Shown here: piece after piece, positions 61,487 through 64,000 of the stretch
Layout of the letters: every line of letters starts with the position of its first letter
Position numbering within the stretch: the stretch's first letter is position 1
Assembly (NCBI GenBank): GCA_964564695.1
Contig: CAZMCC010000002.1
Span: 1 to 64,000, forward strand
From: CAZMCC01 sp964564695
Lineage (GTDB): Bacteria > Planctomycetota > Phycisphaerae > Phycisphaerales > UBA1924
Length of the DNA stretch: 64,000 bases
Direction: 5' to 3'
Translations under genes and position numbers: made by a program
Notes under the pieces: generated by a model
What the model was told of the DNA's origin: nothing
Databases searched by the model: none
Seen by the model: only the letters and a program-made list of their open reading frames with translations

Positions 61487-61846
61487 ATGCCTTACGTCGA
61501 CGGATTCCTCCTCACCATCCCCACCAAGCACCTCGCCGCGTACAAGAAGATGGCGACCAAGGCCTCGAAGGTCTGGACCGAGTACGGCGCGATCCAATAC
61601 GTCGAATGCCTCGGCGACGACCTCAAGATCAAGGGCATGGCGTCGTTCACCAAGGCGGCCGGCGCCAAGAAGGGCGAGACCGTCGTCTTCTCGTGGGTGA
61701 TGTGGAAGACCAAGGCCCAGCGCAACAGCGCCAACAAGAAGATCATGAAGGATCCCCGCCTCGCGAAGATGATGCAGGAGGCCAAGATCCCCATGGAAAT
61801 GAGCCGCATGAACTTCGGCGGGTTCAAGGTCGCGGTGCAGAAGTAA
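61487..61846 (+). CDS. DUF1428-family protein
   Basis: A 119-residue ferredoxin-like-fold protein opening MPYVDGFLLTIPTKHLAAYK, with KASKVWTEYGAIQYVECLGD and VVFSWVMWKTKAQRN, which match DUF1428. Function unknown; the family is found as short stress-linked or antibiotic-resistance-like proteins. Its TAA begins another dispersed element. Confidence 0.88.
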   Translation: MPYVDGFLLTIPTKHLAAYKKMATKASKVWTEYGAIQYVECLGDDLKIKGMASFTKAAGAKKGETVVFSWVMWKTKAQRNSANKKIMKDPRLAKMMQEAKIPMEMSRMNFGGFKVAVQK

Positions 61847-61871
61847 GAGCCGCGAGCGCGAGCGAGTGGAG
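61844..61871 (+). repeat. dispersed TAAG...GCGAGTGGAG element, copy 5
   Basis: TAAGAGCCGCGAGCGCGAGC then GAGTGGAG, starting at the stop codon of the DUF1428 gene. With the inverted copy 6 at 61931 it forms the arms of a possible stem between convergent genes. Confidence 0.8.
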
Positions 61872-61881
61872 TCGGCTGATG

Positions 61882-63129
61882 TCAGGCGGAGGTGGAGTGC
61901 TCGAGCGAGCGGTGGCATATTGAAGCCATCCGTCGCTCGCTTGCGCTCGCGGCCCTTATCGCCACCTCCTCGTGCACGCTCCAGAAGTGCTCGAACGAAT
62001 GCCGGATCGACATCGGCTGGATCATCGCGTGGCCCGCGGCCCCCATCCGGGCCCGCAGGGCGGCATCGCCCACGAGCCCCGCGATCGTGGCCGCCCAGCG
62101 GCGCGCATCATCGGCGGGGAGCACGTACCCCGTCGGGTTGGGCGTGGGGGGAGGGGCGTGGCGGACGACTTCGCTCGGGCCGCCCTGATCGGTCACAATC
62201 ACCGGCAGCCCGGCCGACTGCGCCTCCATCACGACCTGCCCGAGCGTGTCGGTGGTCGAGGGGAACGCGAACAGGTCGGCCGCGGCGTACAAGCGCGACA
62301 GCTCGGCCCCGTGGCGGAAGCCCAGGAACACGCCGCCGTGGCCCGCGAGGTCGACCTCCATCGGCTTGCGGTACGGCCCGTCGCCGATGACGATGAGCTG
62401 CGCCTTCTGGTGCACGATTCCCCGCGTCGCCTTCCACACCCGCGCGAGGTACGGCAGGTTCTTCTCGACGCTCACGCGCCCGACATAGAGGACCTTCACC
62501 GCCGCGGGGTCGACGCCGGGGTAGCCGCGCCAGAACTCGCCCACGTTCGCGGGCCGGTGCTTTGTGTGGAAGGTGTCGGTGTCGATGCCGGGGAGCAGCT
62601 TGACGATGTTCTCGCGGGGGAAGCCGATGCGGACGATCGCGTCGGCGTAATCGAGCGAGCGCGTGAACAGGCGCGAGAACGGGCGATAGAACCGGCTCAT
62701 CACCCGCGTGCAGATCCACGTGCACACCGCGTCCTGGAACAGGTGCTCGACGTATGCGGGGAAATCGGTGTGGTACGTGCCGACGAGCGGCACGCCCAGG
62801 CGCTTCGCCGCCTTCACCCCGGCGAACCCGACCGGGCCCGGGGTGCTCACGTGGATCACGTCCGGGCGTCGGCGACGGGCCTCGGCGATCAGGCGCCCCG
62901 TCGGCGCCAGCACGACCTCGAGATGCTCATACCCCGGCATCGACCGGGCGTACGGCGGGCGCACGTTCACGATGTTCGGCCGGTCCGGGCAGGGGATGCG
63001 CGTCGACGTGATGATGGTGAGGTCGCGCCCACCCCCCACGGCGTTCAGCGCCTGGTCGCCGACGTTTCGGATGAAGCGTGAGACGCCGTTGACGTCGCCG
63101 AGCGTGTCGGTGAAGAGGCAGACCCGCAT
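61882..63129 (-). CDS. GT4-family mannosyltransferase-like glycosyltransferase
   Basis: A 415-residue GT-B enzyme: MRVCLFTDTLGDVNGVSRFI, VIHVSTPGPVGFAGVKAAKR, GVPLVGTYHTDFPAYVEHLF, VKVLYVGRVSVEKNLPYLAR, and donor-site FAFPSTTDTLGQVVMEAQSA. This is the MgtA/PimB-type that uses GDP-mannose. The last 22 residues (IRAASASERRMASICHR...) are encoded by a dispersed repeat element that has no in-frame stop, so the natural end was probably near VHEEVA. Start ATG 63129. Confidence 0.9.
   Translation of the reverse strand: MRVCLFTDTLGDVNGVSRFIRNVGDQALNAVGGGRDLTIITSTRIPCPDRPNIVNVRPPYARSMPGYEHLEVVLAPTGRLIAEARRRRPDVIHVSTPGPVGFAGVKAAKRLGVPLVGTYHTDFPAYVEHLFQDAVCTWICTRVMSRFYRPFSRLFTRSLDYADAIVRIGFPRENIVKLLPGIDTDTFHTKHRPANVGEFWRGYPGVDPAAVKVLYVGRVSVEKNLPYLARVWKATRGIVHQKAQLIVIGDGPYRKPMEVDLAGHGGVFLGFRHGAELSRLYAAADLFAFPSTTDTLGQVVMEAQSAGLPVIVTDQGGPSEVVRHAPPPTPNPTGYVLPADDARRWAATIAGLVGDAALRARMGAAGHAMIQPMSIRHSFEHFWSVHEEVAIRAASASERRMASICHRSLEHSTSA
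61931..61959 (-). repeat. dispersed element, copy 6, translated as glycosyltransferase tail
   Basis: On the minus strand ATAAGGGCCGCGAGCGCAAG then CGAGCGACG. The TAA is one base out of frame with the glycosyltransferase, so the element is read through. Confidence 0.75.
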
Positions 63130-63207
63130 GCGCGAGAGTCTATGAAGAACCCGCGGCGCGAGTGTAAATATCCCGTGAAGAGGCGTCGGCCCGTCCGCAA
63201 CCGGGTT

Positions 63208-63702
63208 TCACCGCCGGCGCCGCAGCACACCAAGCCCGGCCATGCCCAGCAGCACCGCGGCCCCGGGTGCGGGCACCGCGAGCAACTGCCCGCGGATCTC
63301 GCCTCCGGGGAACACCGCCGAGGTGATGCGCATGTAGAGGTCGCCGTTGTTCAGCGAGAGCGTCTGTGCGGGCGTCAGCGCCCCGCCCCCTGAGAACGTG
63401 CCTGTGGCCGCGCCGGGCGTGTCGAGCGTGAGGGCAAAGACGAACGGGCCGTTGGCGCCGGGAGCCCCGACGTTGAGAAACACTTGGTTCGCCCCGCCGA
63501 GAAGATCCTGGTAGTTGCCGACCGTCACGCTCAGCGCGCTGGTGGCGGTATCGAAGCTAAAAGTCCCTGATCCAAACGCGGGCGATGCGTTCGGTGGGAC
63601 CATCTGCAGCCCATCGAGGTTGGCTTCGAACGACAGGATGTCAGCGCTCGCGCTCCCGGTGAGAACGCACGCGCCGACCAACACCATCGCAATGGCTTTC
63701 AT
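63208..63702 (-). CDS. CHRD-domain PEP-CTERM protein
   Basis: A 164-residue secreted protein. A signal peptide (AIAMVLVGACVLTGSASA) leads to a CHRD domain (FEANLDGLQMVPPNASPAFG, ALSVTVGNYQDLLGG, DLYMRITSAVFPGGEIRGQL), then VPAPGAAVLLGMAGLGVL and RRRR, the PEP-CTERM type sorting signal. CHRD proteins are common secreted planctomycete products of unknown role. It has its own promoter candidate and operator-like palindrome upstream. Confidence 0.92.
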   Translation of the reverse strand: MKAIAMVLVGACVLTGSASADILSFEANLDGLQMVPPNASPAFGSGTFSFDTATSALSVTVGNYQDLLGGANQVFLNVGAPGANGPFVFALTLDTPGAATGTFSGGGALTPAQTLSLNNGDLYMRITSAVFPGGEIRGQLLAVPAPGAAVLLGMAGLGVLRRRR

Positions 63703-63773
63703 CTCTCTCGCTCCTGTATCCGGGCGCGGCTTTCAACCTCGACCGTCCGGCAAAGACGCCCACAAACGGCCTC

Positions 63774-63808
63774 AGCACCCATACTACAGCATGGGTGCTT
63801 TCAAGCAA
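63774..63808 (-). promoter_or_regulatory. promoter candidate with overlapping palindrome, CHRD gene
   Basis: Minus strand: -35 TTGCTT (63808-63803), 16-base spacer, -10 TAGTAT (63786-63781). A perfect 9-base inverted repeat AGCACCCAT (63774-63782) / ATGGGTGCT (63791-63799) overlaps the -10, a good place for a repressor. The rest of 63703-64000 shows no gene I can support. Confidence 0.5.
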
Positions 63809-64000
63809 GAATTTAATGTACAGGCCGCCGCACAACCAAGGCGCCCAGAGTCCCATCTCCCGCCTGAGCGATGCACACGCCGGTGAGCGCGGCCCGGAGC
63901 GCGACCCGATAACGCGGCTGTCGGGGTCTGAAGCCGTCGCGATCGGAGAGGTGCTCACCCGCTCTCGCGGGCGACTCTGAAGGAAGAAAAGCCCTGCGCC

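Noticed and set aside
63800..64000. A gene entering from the right edge on the minus strand.
   Set aside because: One frame is open to about 63815 but its short product has no recognisable motif and the codon use is not convincing.

Overview
The window looks like chromosomal DNA of a GC-rich planctomycete, most likely of the Phycisphaerae. The signs are: two short-leader prepilin-like proteins of the planctomycete HPG...DGH type, two PEP-CTERM proteins ending in a membrane helix plus RRRR, a secreted sugar dehydrogenase ending in NGVPDxC and dockerin-like repeats, a family of membrane proteins with a C-terminal YDLxG...CPECG zinc ribbon, frequent GTG starts and ATGA/GTGA gene overlaps. No tRNA, rRNA, CRISPR array or transposase was recognised.

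Layout. 0-2.4 kb: an ECF sigma factor with an overlapping membrane anti-sigma-like gene (cut by the left edge), then an MntA/HepT toxin-antitoxin pair lying 7 bases before purB. 2.4-9.8 kb: housekeeping genes (purB, coaD, an HD hydrolase, a Nif3-like protein, a DegT aminotransferase) with a second nucleotidyltransferase/small-protein pair between them. 10.0-17.4 kb: a four-gene unit of a HlyD-type adaptor, a GAF-GAF-membrane-HlyD protein, a PqqD/M50/HlyD membrane protein, and a SecA-like ATPase that ends where the first scaffold helix of normal SecA would begin. This is the strongest candidate for an undescribed export system. 17.5-26.8 kb: three zinc-ribbon membrane proteins plus a fourth relative, then a surface-polysaccharide cluster (GT4, acyltransferase, GT2, two tandem GT4, Wzy-like polymerase). 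26.8-29.3 kb: trpE, whose first codons are duplicated on the far side of a Phd/ParE module.

29.3-44.4 kb: an ABC/FtsX/DUF3299 lipoprotein set with a His-rich loop, threonine aldolase, PqiA-like protein, Tat-exported amine oxidase, a secreted DUF protein, a PEP-CTERM protein, a DUF4230 protein, the large sugar dehydrogenase, a queuosine-precursor transporter and an S41-like protease. 44.4-46.0 kb: a lower-GC islet with a class III nucleotide cyclase fused to a GAF-like domain and a 50-residue basic protein. 46.0-56.5 kb: polyphosphate kinase, a PTPS/QueD-family protein that lacks the catalytic Cys, a methyltransferase, motA/motB, two prepilin-like genes and gyrB. 56.6-63.7 kb: a second polysaccharide region (UDP-sugar dehydrogenase, three methyltransferases of which one is frameshifted, GDP-fucose synthase, a GT4), a DUF1428 protein and a CHRD/PEP-CTERM protein.

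The spaces between genes carry several families of short dispersed repeats and long hairpins, many touching stop codons or start codons. They are listed individually. All functional names are from sequence reading alone; no database search was run.
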